This document shows positions 1-9,555 of a stretch of 61,030 nt of DNA, piece by piece (position 1 is the stretch's first letter; each line of letters starts with the position of its first letter). The stretch covers positions 1-61,030 of the forward strand of contig SVMI01000010.1 in the NCBI GenBank assembly GCA_015067495.1, read 5' to 3'. The notes beneath the pieces are model-generated. The model was given only the letters and a program-made list of their open reading frames with translations, did no database searches and was not told the origin of the DNA. The translations under genes and the position numbers were made by a program. This DNA is from Oscillospiraceae bacterium. Its GTDB lineage: Bacteria; Bacillota; Clostridia; Oscillospirales; Oscillospiraceae.

Positions 1-106
1 AATGTTCAAGTCTTCCCATTTATGAATCCTGTGCCTTGTGGAGTATGCGTAGAGATAAGCTTTGGCTTCGCTTAAATCTATTGAAAACTCTTGGACTTTA
101 ACGAAA

Positions 107-2740
107 TTACTTTTTCCTACTTTCGTTGATAGCAGCCTGAGCGGCGGCAAGGCGTGCAATCGGCACGCGGAAGGGGCTGCAGGAAACGTAGTCCAGACCG
201 ATCTTATGGCAGAACTCGACGGACATGGGGTCGCCGCCGTGCTCACCGCAGATGCCGTAGTGGAGCTGCTTGCCGGAAGCCTTACCCTTGGTAACTGCCA
301 TTTCCATCAGCATGCCCACGCCGGTCTGATCCAGCTTGGCAAAGGGATCGTTCTCGTAGATCTTGGTGTCGTAGTAGGCGTTCAGGAACTTGCCTGCGTC
401 GTCACGGGAGAAACCAAAGGTCATCTGAGTCAGATCGTTGGTGCCGAAGCAGAAGAACTCAGCTTCCTGGGCGATCTCGTCAGCGGTCAGACAAGCTCTG
501 GGGATCTCGATCATGGTGCCGACCTCGTACTTCAGCTCGATGCCTGCAGCGGCGATCTCAGCATCAGCAGTCTTGACGACCACGTCCTTGACGTACTTCA
601 GCTCCTTGACGTCGCCAACCAGCGGGATCATGATCTCGGGAACGTTGTTCCAGTCGGGATGACGCTTTGCGACAGCGATGGCTGCACGGATGACAGCCTT
701 GGTCTGCATAGCGGCGATCTCGGGATAGGTGACGCTCAGGCGGCAGCCACGGTGACCCATCATGGGGTTGAACTCGTGCAGGGAGGAGATGATCGCCTTG
801 ATGTCAGCAACGGTCTTGCCCTTGGTGGCAGCCAGAGCGGCGATGTCTTCCTCGGTGGTGGGAACGAACTCGTGGAGCGGGGGATCCAGGAAACGGATGC
901 AAACGGGGTTGCCTTCCATAACCTCATACAGACCCTCGAAGTCAGCCTGCTGCATGGGCAGGATCTTCGCCAGAGCCGCTTCGCGCTCTTCGGCAGTGTC
1001 GGAGCAGATCATCTCGCGGAAGGGTCCGATACGACCGTCCTCGAAGAACATATGCTCGGTACGGCACAGACCGATGCCTTCCGCGCCCAGCTCGCGAGCC
1101 TTCTTGGCATCACGGGGGGAGTCAGCATTGGTGCGCACCTTCAGCTTACGATACTGGTCAGCCCAAGCCATGATGCGGCCGAACTCGCCGGCGATCTCGG
1201 CATCCTTGGTCTCGATCAGACCGGCATAGATGTTGCCGGTGGAGCCGTCCAGGGAGAGGAAGTCGCCTTCGCGATAGGTCACACCGCCCAGGGTGAAGTA
1301 CTTCGCCTTCTCGTCGATGTTGATCTCGGTGCAGCCGGAGACACAGCAGGTACCCATGCCGCGGGCAACAACGGCTGCGTGGGAGGTCATACCGCCGCGG
1401 ACGGTCAGGATGCCCTGTGCTGCCATCATGCCTTCAATGTCCTCAGGAGAGGTCTCCAGACGAACCAGAACGACCTTTTCGCCGCGCTCAGCCCACTGCT
1501 TGGCATCTTCCGCGGTGAAGACGATCTTACCGCAGGCAGCGCCGGGGGAGGCAGGCAGAGCCTTGCCGATGGGGGTAGCTGCCTTCAGAGCCTTGGTATC
1601 GAACTGGGGATGCAGCAGGGTGTCCAGATTTCTGGGGTCGATCATGGAAACGGCCTTCTTCTCGTCGATCATGCCTTCGTCTACCAGATCGCAGGCGATC
1701 TTCAGAGCAGCAGGCGCGGTACGCTTGCCGTTACGGGTCTGCAGCATATAGAGCTTGCCGTTTTCAACGGTGAACTCCATGTCCTGCATGTCGCGGTAGT
1801 GATCCTCGAGGATTCCGCAGACCTTCTGGAACTGTGCGAATGCTTCGGGGAACTTCTCAGCCATCTCGGAGATGGGCATGGGGGTACGGACGCCTGCAAC
1901 CACGTCTTCGCCCTGTGCGTTGGTCAGGAACTCGCCCATCAGACCGCGCTTACCGGTAGCGGGGTCGCGGGTAAAGGCAACGCCGGTGCCGCAATCGTCA
2001 CCCATGTTGCCGAATGCCATGGACTGAACGTTAACAGCAGTACCCCAAGAGTAGGGAATATCGTTTTCGCGGCGATAGATGTTTGCACGGGGGTTGTCCC
2101 AGCTGCGGAAAACAGCCTGCACAGCACCCATCAGCTGCTCCTTGGGATCGGAGGGGAAATCAGTGCCGATCTTGGACTTGTACTCAGCCTTGAACTGATT
2201 TGCCAGAACCTTCAGATCCTCAGCGGTCAGGTCGACGTCCTGAGTGACACCCTTGGACTTCTTCATCTGGTCGATGAGAGTCTCAAAGTACTTCTTGCCA
2301 ACTTCCATAACGACGTCGGAGTACATCTGGATGAAACGGCGGTAGCAGTCCCATGCCCAGCGGGGATTGCCGGACTTGGCAGCCATAACTTCAACAACAT
2401 CCTCGTTCAGACCGAGGTTCAGGATGGTGTCCATCATGCCGGGCATAGATGCACGTGCGCCGGAACGGACGGAGACCAGCAGAGGATTCTCCTTGTCACC
2501 GAATTTCTTGCCGGTGATCTCTTCCAGCTTGTCAACATATTCCATGATCTGCGCCTGGATATCGGCGTTGATCTGACGACCGTCTTCATAGTACTGGGTG
2601 CAGGCCTCGGTGGAAATGGTGAAGCCCTGGGGAACAGGAAGACCGATGTTGGTCATTTCGGCCAGATTGGCGCCCTTGCCGCCCAGCAGTTCGCGCATGG
2701 AGCCATTGCCTTCGGTGAACAGGTATACATACTTGTGCAT
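107..2740 (-). CDS. ppdK: Pyruvate, phosphate dikinase
   Basis: Interconverts pyruvate, ATP and phosphate with PEP, AMP and pyrophosphate; in anaerobic Clostridia it commonly serves glycolysis or gluconeogenesis in the cytoplasm. The 877-residue length is that of the bacterial enzyme. An N-terminal ATP-grasp half contains GGKGANLAEM near residue 20. The phosphorylated histidine lies in GGMTSHAAVV (His454), and the C-terminal PEP-binding barrel carries GICGEHGGDP with the catalytic Cys831. The ATG is preceded by AAAGGGG. The gene appears monocistronic, with lexA upstream on the same strand but separated by a terminator-like hairpin. A 913-residue ORF on the opposite strand is a shadow. Identification is very secure. 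Confidence 0.98.
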   Translation of the reverse strand: MHKYVYLFTEGNGSMRELLGGKGANLAEMTNIGLPVPQGFTISTEACTQYYEDGRQINADIQAQIMEYVDKLEEITGKKFGDKENPLLVSVRSGARASMPGMMDTILNLGLNEDVVEVMAAKSGNPRWAWDCYRRFIQMYSDVVMEVGKKYFETLIDQMKKSKGVTQDVDLTAEDLKVLANQFKAEYKSKIGTDFPSDPKEQLMGAVQAVFRSWDNPRANIYRRENDIPYSWGTAVNVQSMAFGNMGDDCGTGVAFTRDPATGKRGLMGEFLTNAQGEDVVAGVRTPMPISEMAEKFPEAFAQFQKVCGILEDHYRDMQDMEFTVENGKLYMLQTRNGKRTAPAALKIACDLVDEGMIDEKKAVSMIDPRNLDTLLHPQFDTKALKAATPIGKALPASPGAACGKIVFTAEDAKQWAERGEKVVLVRLETSPEDIEGMMAAQGILTVRGGMTSHAAVVARGMGTCCVSGCTEINIDEKAKYFTLGGVTYREGDFLSLDGSTGNIYAGLIETKDAEIAGEFGRIMAWADQYRKLKVRTNADSPRDAKKARELGAEGIGLCRTEHMFFEDGRIGPFREMICSDTAEEREAALAKILPMQQADFEGLYEVMEGNPVCIRFLDPPLHEFVPTTEEDIAALAATKGKTVADIKAIISSLHEFNPMMGHRGCRLSVTYPEIAAMQTKAVIRAAIAVAKRHPDWNNVPEIMIPLVGDVKELKYVKDVVVKTADAEIAAAGIELKYEVGTMIEIPRACLTADEIAQEAEFFCFGTNDLTQMTFGFSRDDAGKFLNAYYDTKIYENDPFAKLDQTGVGMLMEMAVTKGKASGKQLHYGICGEHGGDPMSVEFCHKIGLDYVSCSPFRVPIARLAAAQAAINESRKK

Positions 2741-2826
2741 TGGAATTACCCCTTTCTTTGGTTGCGGGCGAACACTTTTCGCCCAAAATTTTGTATTTTT
2801 TGATTATCTTATCAGAATGCGCATAT

Positions 2827-2856
2827 AGTATAGCATGAAAGGTTGCAAAAAGCAAA
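2827..2856 (-). promoter_or_regulatory. Candidate ppdK promoter
   Basis: On the minus strand, TTTGCT and TATACT are separated by 18 bases, about 85 bases before the ppdK start. The match is reasonable by eye only. Confidence 0.5.
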
Positions 2857-2914
2857 CATTATTTGCAGATTTCTTGCATATTTTTGATGTTTTCTATTTT
2901 TCGGCAACAAAATC

Positions 2915-2941
2915 GGGGACAAGCCGTAAAGGCATGTCCCC
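2915..2941 (-). terminator. Terminator-like hairpin after lexA
   Basis: GGGGACA-GCC pairs with GGC-TGTCCCC around a 5-base loop, starting 9 bases after the lexA stop. On the minus strand it is followed by CGATTTTG, a weak U tract. Confidence 0.6.
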
Positions 2942-2949
2942 TATGTGGT

Positions 2950-3528
2950 TTAGTATTCTCTGACCACTGCTTTGACAAGTCCGATGATCTCGGCTTCCGA
3001 GCCGTCGATGGGGTCATAGGCGTCGTTTTCCGGTAGGAGCCAGACCTGACCGTTTCGCCTGCGCAGGCGTTTGACCGTTGCTTCGTCACCGATGCGGGCA
3101 ACCACGATCTGACCGTCGTTTGCGGTCTGCTGGGGGCGGACGACCACCTTGTCACCGCTGAGGATGCCGGCACCCATCATGCTATCGCCCCGCACCCGCA
3201 GGGCAAAGCAGCCGGGTTCGCCGTCCCAGCACATGGTGCCTTCCTGATTTTCCACCGCGAGGATCGGTATGCCCGCTGTGACCACACCTACCACCGGGAT
3301 CTGACCGGGGCGGACGTTGGTGGCGATGGAACGCTTGCGACCCTTTTCGCCCGGCGCAAGAAGCAGACCCTTTTCCTGCAGTGCTTTGATGTGGTAGCTG
3401 ACCGAGGCGGTGGAGTGCAGACCCACAGCCGCGCCGATCTCACGCACGGAGGGCGCATAGCCGTTTTCCTGCACGAAGGAATTTACATATTCCAGTATCT
3501 TTTCTGCCTTATCGCTGGTTCGCGGCAT
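2950..3528 (-). CDS. lexA: LexA repressor
   Basis: Transcriptional repressor of the SOS response; RecA filaments stimulate its self-cleavage after DNA damage. The 192-residue protein has an N-terminal winged-helix DNA-binding domain (about 1-65) and a C-terminal S24 peptidase fold. The cleavage bond Ala85-Gly86 lies in VVTAGIP, the nucleophile Ser116 in RGDSMMG, and the general base is Lys153 in EATVKRL. The ATG at 3528 was chosen over one 12 codons upstream because AGGAGGG precedes it by 6 bases and the sequence then starts MPRTSDKAEK. The gene stands alone. I did not find a full palindromic SOS operator upstream, only a half-site-like GTTCATATG. Confidence 0.96.
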   Translation of the reverse strand: MPRTSDKAEKILEYVNSFVQENGYAPSVREIGAAVGLHSTASVSYHIKALQEKGLLLAPGEKGRKRSIATNVRPGQIPVVGVVTAGIPILAVENQEGTMCWDGEPGCFALRVRGDSMMGAGILSGDKVVVRPQQTANDGQIVVARIGDEATVKRLRRRNGQVWLLPENDAYDPIDGSEAEIIGLVKAVVREY

Positions 3529-3620
3529 AAGATCCCTCCTTTGATTTTTGTTATTATAGCACATATGAACGAAAAAGAAAAGGGGTTTTTGAAAAAATTT
3601 CGTCCTGCACCGCTGGAACG

Positions 3621-3646
3621 AAAGCCCCCTCGTCAGAGGGGGCTTT
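3621..3646 (-). terminator. Terminator hairpin after the zinc-ribbon gene
   Basis: AAAGCCCCCTC and GAGGGGGCTTT pair perfectly across a 4-base loop, just past the stop of the small gene at 3657. It ends the minus-strand ABC transporter operon. Confidence 0.7.
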
Positions 3647-3656
3647 CCTGAAGAAA

Positions 3657-3902
3657 TCAGTATTCATCATTGGTAACATCGAAAATGCCGACGATTTTGT
3701 TGCAGTTTTCGCAGAAAAAGGCATTTGAAACGCGGGTTTCACGCAACAAAGTATTTCTTTTTCCAATGTAGCGTGGATTTTTACAGCGTAGCCGCTTCAA
3801 GCCTTTGGCTTGAAACTGATCCAACGAAATCCAGTGCGGCAAAACGCCATCAATGACCAGACCGCCTTCCTGCATTTCCCTGTTACAAATAGGGCAGTTC
3901 AT
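3657..3902 (-). CDS. Small zinc-ribbon protein (DUF6487-like)
   Basis: An 81-residue protein beginning MNCPICNREMQEGG, with a second CxxC (FCENCNK) near the C terminus, so four cysteines suited to bind one zinc ion. The pattern and size match the DUF6487 family as I remember it; its function is unknown. It has a good GGAGGA ribosome site and starts 23 bases after the stop of the upstream ABC transporter gene, so it is probably the last gene of that operon. The hairpin at 3621 follows. The coding call is secure; the family name is from memory. Confidence 0.8.
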   Translation of the reverse strand: MNCPICNREMQEGGLVIDGVLPHWISLDQFQAKGLKRLRCKNPRYIGKRNTLLRETRVSNAFFCENCNKIVGIFDVTNDEY

Positions 3903-3925
3903 GAGACATCCTCCATGCTGATGTG

Positions 3926-6376
3926 TTAGTAATCATATTTCGCTGCCAGCTGCGCCGGAGGCATATGCAGCAGGCTCCAAAGGGGTAGAAGTGCCACCAA
4001 AATGTGATAGGCAAGCACCGCGCCGTAGACCCCAAGTGCCGCCTGCCAAGGCAGAAGCAGCTGCACCTGCAGCGAGTCGATCCGGCTGAGCAGGTTGATC
4101 ACAAGCCATGCAAGCCCCGCCGCCGGAAGGGCGGTGGACAGGGAAGACAGCACAGCCTCCTGGGCAAAGATCACCGCCAGCTTGTGCTTGGGAATACCCA
4201 GCAGACGGTAAACCGCCATCATGCCGATGCGCTGCTGCGCCTGAGAGCGGCACAGCAGGTACAGCATCACCATGCAAATGAGCATCACCGTCACCGTCAC
4301 CACACGGCGGGCATCCACCTTTAACTGGGAAGCCTCCGTATAGGCGTTGTAGGCATCGGTGTATTCGTCGATCACATCCACCACGATCTTACCCCGCAGC
4401 GACTGCTTCATCTGCTCCAGAAGCTCCTTGGTTGCTTCCTTGTCCTCGCAGTACAGATAGTAGTGGGATCCGCACTGGCTCATCAGATAGCGCTGCGCTT
4501 CTGCGTCGCTGACGATGATCGCTGCCTTGTCGGTGCCTTGTATCGTTTGGACGATCTTCCAGCTGAAGCCGGGTCTGTAGTACAGCTGCTCTCCCGCCAG
4601 ATGGAGGTATGCCGAGCCGGCAACATAGGCATTGACGATGCATTCCTGATCGGAAAGGGTCAGGTCGTCATAGACGCCGGGATTTCCTGCTTTGAACTCG
4701 GAAAGTCCCATCACAGAGTACATACCCGTACCCATACGAATGAGGTCGGTCTGCATCAGATACACGGCAGGCTCTGTGCTGTCGCTGATACCAACTACGG
4801 TCAGCGTGGTGTTGCCCCGCTCGAACATAAGCTCCTTGCCGAGGAAAAAGGAGACATCCGACACGGCATTTTTGATAATGCTCTCGTCCTCCAGAAGCTT
4901 TTCCAGCACCCATGTATCCACGACTGCTTCGCCAGCAGCCTGAGGCATACGACCGAGGATCAGATCTTTTTCATCCAGACGGGTGAGGGGAACATAGCTG
5001 AATTCCTTCAGGTATTCCTGCACGTTTTCCATCTGGGCGAAGATCCGCATACTGAAGCCCAGAGCGGTGGCGGGCGAGGGGATGAAGTCAAGACCGACAT
5101 CCGATGCCGCCAGCTTTTGGTTAAATTCGTTGTAGTAATCCTCCAGCAGGATCGTATTGGTGCCGACGTTGCCCCGCTTCATTCGGATCTCCAGAATGTG
5201 AGATTCGGTGGTGACAAAATCCCGGGGATTGACCGATGCGACGGTGATGTAATCCGCCGCTGTCCAGACGGTCAAAAGGGTCAGCAGGATCAAAAACAGC
5301 CGCATTCCCACCCGCTTCGCGCCGCCGCCCTTGGCAAGAAAGCCTGCCTCGCGCAGCATCATGCCGAAGCCGATGCCCCGTCCCGCGCGGGATTGTGCCG
5401 CGGGGACACGGTCAGTGACCGCACGATGTTCACTTTGGTCAACAGCATCGAGGGTGATGGTAGGACGCTTGCCCTCCCGCAGGATCGGTACTTGACCGGC
5501 TGCGCCGCAGCTGATGGCGCGATTGTCCGAGAGCTTGATAAGGATGCGATCCTTCAGCGCAACGACAGTCACCTCCACCGGCGCAGCACCCTCCTCCTGC
5601 AGTACCCGCAGGCTGACCTGATCCGCTTCAAAGCAGCGCTCGTCATAATCGCCTGCGTATACTTCCTTTTCAGCGCTCATGCTGATGCCGTCGCGCTGCC
5701 ATTCCTCCCGATCCTCACTGACCACGCCGCCGTCCAGACGGATGATGCGGTCAGCAAAGAAATTGGCGATGCGTTCTTCATGAGTGACCATCACCACAAG
5801 GCTCTGCCGGGAAATTTTACGCAGAAGGGTGCAGATATTCATGGTGTTGGCTTCGTCCAGATTGCCGGTGGGTTCATCGGCGAAGATGACCCGGGGCTGA
5901 CGTGCCAACGCCCGTGCGATGGCGATGCGCTGCTGCTGACCGCCGGAAAGCTCGCCCACCTTGCGGCGGATGTAGCGGCTCATGTCCACGGCTTCCAGTG
6001 CCTGACGGATCCGCTGCAGCTTTTCCCGGTGAGACAGCTTCAGACTGTGCAAGCCCAGATAGATGTTGTAGGCAACACTATGCTCGGCGAGCAGATAGTA
6101 ATTTTGAAAAATGTAGCCGAAATTGCGGTTGCGTTCGGCTTCGTAGGCGCGCTTGCCGTAACGGCTGACGGATACGTTTTCCGTTTCAATGCTGCCGCTG
6201 TCGAAGCGGTCCAGACCGCCGATGGCATTGAGAAGGCTGGTTTTGCCGCAACCGGAGGGTCCGAGAATGCACACAAAGCCCGTTTCGGGAAGCGCAAAGG
6301 TCACGTCCTTGAGGACATGGTTGGCATTGCGGCGGTGGCGGTCGTAGGTCTTGTTGAGTTTTTCAATCTTGATCAT
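3926..6376 (-). CDS. ABC transporter, fused ATPase and FtsX-type permease
   Basis: An 816-residue MacB-like fusion, probably for export of peptides, antimicrobials or lipids; the substrate is not evident. The N-terminal ATPase (about 1-220) has Walker A GPSGCGKTSL at 39-48, the signature LSGGQQQRIAIARA near 143 and Walker B VIFADEPTG. A linker follows, then one transmembrane helix near 375, a large extracytoplasmic domain, and three C-terminal helices of FtsX type. Its ATG overlaps the stop of the upstream transporter gene by 4 bases, so the two are translationally coupled and probably form a heterodimer. The 656-residue ORF opposite is a shadow. Confidence 0.9.
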   Translation of the reverse strand: MIKIEKLNKTYDRHRRNANHVLKDVTFALPETGFVCILGPSGCGKTSLLNAIGGLDRFDSGSIETENVSVSRYGKRAYEAERNRNFGYIFQNYYLLAEHSVAYNIYLGLHSLKLSHREKLQRIRQALEAVDMSRYIRRKVGELSGGQQQRIAIARALARQPRVIFADEPTGNLDEANTMNICTLLRKISRQSLVVMVTHEERIANFFADRIIRLDGGVVSEDREEWQRDGISMSAEKEVYAGDYDERCFEADQVSLRVLQEEGAAPVEVTVVALKDRILIKLSDNRAISCGAAGQVPILREGKRPTITLDAVDQSEHRAVTDRVPAAQSRAGRGIGFGMMLREAGFLAKGGGAKRVGMRLFLILLTLLTVWTAADYITVASVNPRDFVTTESHILEIRMKRGNVGTNTILLEDYYNEFNQKLAASDVGLDFIPSPATALGFSMRIFAQMENVQEYLKEFSYVPLTRLDEKDLILGRMPQAAGEAVVDTWVLEKLLEDESIIKNAVSDVSFFLGKELMFERGNTTLTVVGISDSTEPAVYLMQTDLIRMGTGMYSVMGLSEFKAGNPGVYDDLTLSDQECIVNAYVAGSAYLHLAGEQLYYRPGFSWKIVQTIQGTDKAAIIVSDAEAQRYLMSQCGSHYYLYCEDKEATKELLEQMKQSLRGKIVVDVIDEYTDAYNAYTEASQLKVDARRVVTVTVMLICMVMLYLLCRSQAQQRIGMMAVYRLLGIPKHKLAVIFAQEAVLSSLSTALPAAGLAWLVINLLSRIDSLQVQLLLPWQAALGVYGAVLAYHILVALLPLWSLLHMPPAQLAAKYDY

Positions 6377-8553
6377 GCTTCTGCCTCTCCCTCATCCAGC
6401 TTCAGGTCATCACGGCGCACGAACATGGGATAGACCCGCTTGCGCAGGGCGCGGGCAACCCACAACGATGCGATCAGTGCCGCTGCAAGATGCACCAGCG
6501 ACAGCACACCCATCAGGTGCGGCGGCAGATAGCGGATGATGCTGACGATCCGTTCAATGCCCGCGCGATAGCAGTACCAAAGTCCTGCAAAGCCCACCGC
6601 CTGCCCCATTGCCGTGAAGGCAAGCACCTGCCAAAGCACAGACCGCTGTGCCGACGCGCAGGTCAGACCGATGTTTGCAAGGAGGCGATAGTTTTCTGTT
6701 TCGCTGCCAAAGAGGGCGCGCAGCACCAGCATTTGCAGTGCCAGCACCACCAGCAGGACGGCACCGCAGATGACCAGCGTGCGGGTGCGCTCCGCCACCA
6801 GCGAGTCGATCCGGGTGGTCGAACCCATGCGGTAGGGAGAAAGGGCAGCATAGCCGCTGCGCTGGATCGCCTCCAGCACCCGGTCGGTGTAGGCATAGTT
6901 GGATAGGGTCAGACTGACTTGCATTCCCAAACCGCTGTCTGAGAACATCTCATCGAATTTTTCACGGGAGACCTGCACCAGCTTGGGGCAGGAGATGGTG
7001 TGAAGACCCTGTAAGGTGACCGGGTCTTTGCCGAAGAGGACAGTGCTGCCGATGTCCTTGGGGTCGTAAAGACCTGCCATAAAACGCATTTCGTTGCCCT
7101 TCAGCTCGTCATCCGGCATGCACATCCAGCCGCCGGACATGGCGACCTGACGGAACATCTGTCCCACCTCGCTGTGCAGATACACACCCTCGCCGTAGTT
7201 GGTGACACCCACCACGGTGACCTGCACCGGGATGTAGTAGCTGATGGACCAGTGCTTTCTGTCCTGCAGATAGACGGTGAAGGTCTCGCCGATGCGGCTT
7301 TCGTCGCCCACAACGACAGCCTCGTGGAGATTTTCCGGGGCGCGTCCGGCGGTGAGGAACTCGCCATGTGCCATCAGGGGAACAGTTTGGGCAAAGTGGG
7401 AGTAATCCAGAAATTCTGCCGTTTCCCGCTGCTCATAAATGGGGTCAACGGCGGAGCCGACGTTGACGAGATGGTAGCTTGCCCGGTAATGCTCGCCCTT
7501 GATGTAATAGCAGTTGACATCGGCAATGTAGCCGCTGCACTCCAGACTTTCCACATAGGAAAAATCAAGGAGCTTTTCATAGTCCTCGGGGGTCATATTC
7601 TTGCCGTCTGAGCGCTGCACGACGATGCGCGTCGGCTCGCCGTTTCGGAAGGCGGAGTTGTCATAATGGCGGGTGTTGGTATCGTCGAGGGCGACGATAA
7701 ATGTGCCAAGGAAGGCAAACACCGCAAAGGCGGTCAGTGCCAGCAGCGTCAGCACAACGCTGCACCACACGGGGCGACCCGTCAGCTGCAGCCGCGCCGC
7801 ATACAGGCTCAATGCCTGCTTCTTTTTCGGTGCAGGAGCGGGCTGCTCCGACGGCTCTGCCGCGGGGCGAAGGGTCGCGTCCATGATGATGCGACCGTCC
7901 TGCAGGCTGATGCGGCGGGTCACATAGTCCTCCGCTTCGGAAAAATCGTGGGTGATCAGCAGCACAAGGCGATCCTTTGCCGCTTCGGCGAGCAGGGAGA
8001 TGACCTTGGCACTGTTCTCTGGGTCGAGATTGCCGGTAGGCTCGTCGGCGATGAGAATGGGTGCCGGCTTTGCCAGCGCACGGGCGATGGAAAGACGCTG
8101 CTTCTGTCCGCTGGACAGCTTCGCCGCACGGCGACTGCGCAGCTCCCACAGCTCCACCTTTTCGAGGATCTTCTTCGCTTCCCGGCGGGCATCCTGCTTC
8201 TCCATGCCGGAGAGCCGCAGGGCATTGATCACATTTTCAAGCACCGTGCAGCTGAGCAAAATGCCGTAATTCTGGGAGATGAAGCTGATGTTGTCCCGGC
8301 GGTAATGCTCCCAGTCACGCCCGTCAAAATGGGAGGTGGGACGACCGGCGAAATACAGCTCGCCGCTTTCGTACTGCAAAATGCCGCCGACCACATGGGC
8401 AAGGGTGGACTTGCCGCTGCCGCTTTCGCCGGTGATCGCCACAAACTCGCCCCGGGAAAAGGACAGCGAGATGTTGTTCAGACCAACGACCACATTGGTG
8501 GCGGAGGTATAAAATTTACTCAGACCCTCAAGGGTCAAAACTGGCTTGGACAT
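6373..8553 (-). CDS. ABC transporter, fused ATPase and FtsX-type permease (partner)
   Basis: A 726-residue second fused exporter subunit. Walker A is GESGSGKSTLA near residue 40, the signature SSGQKQRLSIARALA (first Leu replaced by Ser) and Walker B ILIADEPTGNLDP. One helix follows the ATPase near 270 and three lie at the C terminus (about 600-710). The ATG at 8553 (MSKPVLTLEGL) was chosen over an earlier one because GAGGTG precedes it at proper spacing. First gene of a three-gene minus-strand operon with the 816-residue partner and a small zinc-ribbon protein. Such pairs often confer resistance to peptide antibiotics, but no sensor kinase gene is nearby, so that role is only a possibility. 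Confidence 0.9.
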   Translation of the reverse strand: MSKPVLTLEGLSKFYTSATNVVVGLNNISLSFSRGEFVAITGESGSGKSTLAHVVGGILQYESGELYFAGRPTSHFDGRDWEHYRRDNISFISQNYGILLSCTVLENVINALRLSGMEKQDARREAKKILEKVELWELRSRRAAKLSSGQKQRLSIARALAKPAPILIADEPTGNLDPENSAKVISLLAEAAKDRLVLLITHDFSEAEDYVTRRISLQDGRIIMDATLRPAAEPSEQPAPAPKKKQALSLYAARLQLTGRPVWCSVVLTLLALTAFAVFAFLGTFIVALDDTNTRHYDNSAFRNGEPTRIVVQRSDGKNMTPEDYEKLLDFSYVESLECSGYIADVNCYYIKGEHYRASYHLVNVGSAVDPIYEQRETAEFLDYSHFAQTVPLMAHGEFLTAGRAPENLHEAVVVGDESRIGETFTVYLQDRKHWSISYYIPVQVTVVGVTNYGEGVYLHSEVGQMFRQVAMSGGWMCMPDDELKGNEMRFMAGLYDPKDIGSTVLFGKDPVTLQGLHTISCPKLVQVSREKFDEMFSDSGLGMQVSLTLSNYAYTDRVLEAIQRSGYAALSPYRMGSTTRIDSLVAERTRTLVICGAVLLVVLALQMLVLRALFGSETENYRLLANIGLTCASAQRSVLWQVLAFTAMGQAVGFAGLWYCYRAGIERIVSIIRYLPPHLMGVLSLVHLAAALIASLWVARALRKRVYPMFVRRDDLKLDEGEAEA

Positions 8554-8668
8554 AGGACACCTCAAACAGGGAAATTTGGTATATTGTAGCATATTTTCAG
8601 CATGCTTACAAGTGCGGAGAGGAAACTTTACAGATCCGCGGCATATGTTGTTGGGAAGGGGTGAAAGT

Positions 8669-9115
8669 ATGGAATATTTTGATCCGCGGGAGCAGGTAAA
8701 GATCTGGCAGCGGGTACATCAGACACAGCCGAATGTTACAGAGGGCTTGCAGCCTATGGTGGCGATCATGCAGGAAAACGCAGCGGTATACAGCCATCTT
8801 GCCCGGCAGCTGCAGGGCAGAGGAAGAGAACTTGCAATGCGTTTGCATGAGCAGCAGCTGGCGGCTGTGCGCTGCCTGAAGGGGGTTCACCGTCTGGTGG
8901 CGGGAGGTGTGCTGCAGGTGGGCAGCAGCGGGGCAACGATGGAATCTTCAGAGGCGGCACTGCGCAAAGCCTACGGTCAGACACTCAAGACAGTCACCTT
9001 CTGCGAAAGCCGCAGCGCAGATCGGGAATACGGCGGGGTTTTTGAAGCCCTTGGGGTGCGTCAGCGGGAGCAATGCAGACTGCTGGCGGAGCTGATGGGA
9101 CTGCTGCAGGTTTGA
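8669..9115 (+). CDS. Hypothetical helical protein, 148 aa
   Basis: Not recognised. Predicted mostly alpha-helical. It has two long helical stretches with regularly spaced Glu, His and Tyr residues (NAAVYSHLARQ ... RLHEQQLAAVRC, and REYGGVFEALGVRQREQ), which gives it a ferritin- or rubrerythrin-like look; that is an impression from spacing, not a domain match. The start was chosen at ATG 8669 because AAGGGGTG precedes it. It diverges from the ABC transporter operon and is followed by the small membrane protein at 9159 in the same direction, with a hairpin in the 43-base gap. Confidence 0.65.
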   Translation: MEYFDPREQVKIWQRVHQTQPNVTEGLQPMVAIMQENAAVYSHLARQLQGRGRELAMRLHEQQLAAVRCLKGVHRLVAGGVLQVGSSGATMESSEAALRKAYGQTLKTVTFCESRSADREYGGVFEALGVRQREQCRLLAELMGLLQV

Positions 9116-9121
9116 AAAACA

Positions 9122-9150
9122 CCCTCCCGAGGCATACTGACCCGGGAGGG
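9122..9150 (+). promoter_or_regulatory. Hairpin that covers the ribosome site of the next gene
   Basis: CCCTCCCG pairs with CGGGAGGG over a 13-base loop. The 3' arm contains the GGGAGGG that would serve as ribosome site for the ATG at 9159. There is no U tract, so it is more likely to affect translation than termination. Confidence 0.5.
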
Positions 9151-9158
9151 ATGAGCGG

Positions 9159-9542
9159 ATGCGATATTGGAAAAAGGCTGTGCTTTTCTATCTGGGAGGC
9201 ATGGCGTATATGCTTTTGGAGTTTGCGTGGCGGGGCAGAAGCGACGGCAGCATGTTTTTACTGGGCGGCGCGTGCTTTTTGCTGGTGGGCGGAAAGGTCG
9301 CAGCGTGGGTACGACTGCCGTTGGCACTGCGTTTGCTCGCAGGCGCGGCAGTGATCACAGCACTGGAGCTGTTGACGGGACTTCTTGTGAACAGAAGCTA
9401 TGCTGTTTGGGATTATCGGCAGATGCCCTTTCAATTTATGGGGCAGATCTGCCTGAGCTATTCGCTGCTGTGGATCCCTGTCAGCTTCGGCGCGATGCTC
9501 CTGCACGACCGGGTGAGCCGCCTGCTTGATTCGCGCAAGTAA
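9159..9542 (+). CDS. Small membrane protein, putative CmpB-type ABC transporter permease family
   Basis: 127 residues with about four hydrophobic segments (near 7-24, 33-50, 55-76 and 90-115). The motif NRSYAVWDYRQMPFQFMGQIC with the following hydrophobic helix is typical of the family annotated as putative ABC transporter permease CmpB (PF06541), whose actual role is unknown. The start is the ATG after GGGAGGGATGAGCGG; the ribosome site is inside a hairpin. It follows the 148-residue gene by 43 bases and ends at a bidirectional terminator. The membrane character is clear, the family assignment moderately so, the function not. Confidence 0.75.
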   Translation: MRYWKKAVLFYLGGMAYMLLEFAWRGRSDGSMFLLGGACFLLVGGKVAAWVRLPLALRLLAGAAVITALELLTGLLVNRSYAVWDYRQMPFQFMGQICLSYSLLWIPVSFGAMLLHDRVSRLLDSRK

Positions 9543-9555
9543 GATCCGGGTAATG

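Noticed and set aside
62..2803. 913-codon open frame on the plus strand opposite ppdK
   Set aside because: Exact antisense of a certain ppdK gene, no domain pattern, low-complexity composition; a GC-rich third-position shadow.
3529..3600. SOS box upstream of lexA
   Set aside because: Only a half site (GTTCATATG) is present; no palindromic CGAAC-N4-GTTCG match.
4463..6433. 656-codon frame opposite the ABC transporter gene
   Set aside because: Antisense shadow without ribosome site or recognisable motifs.
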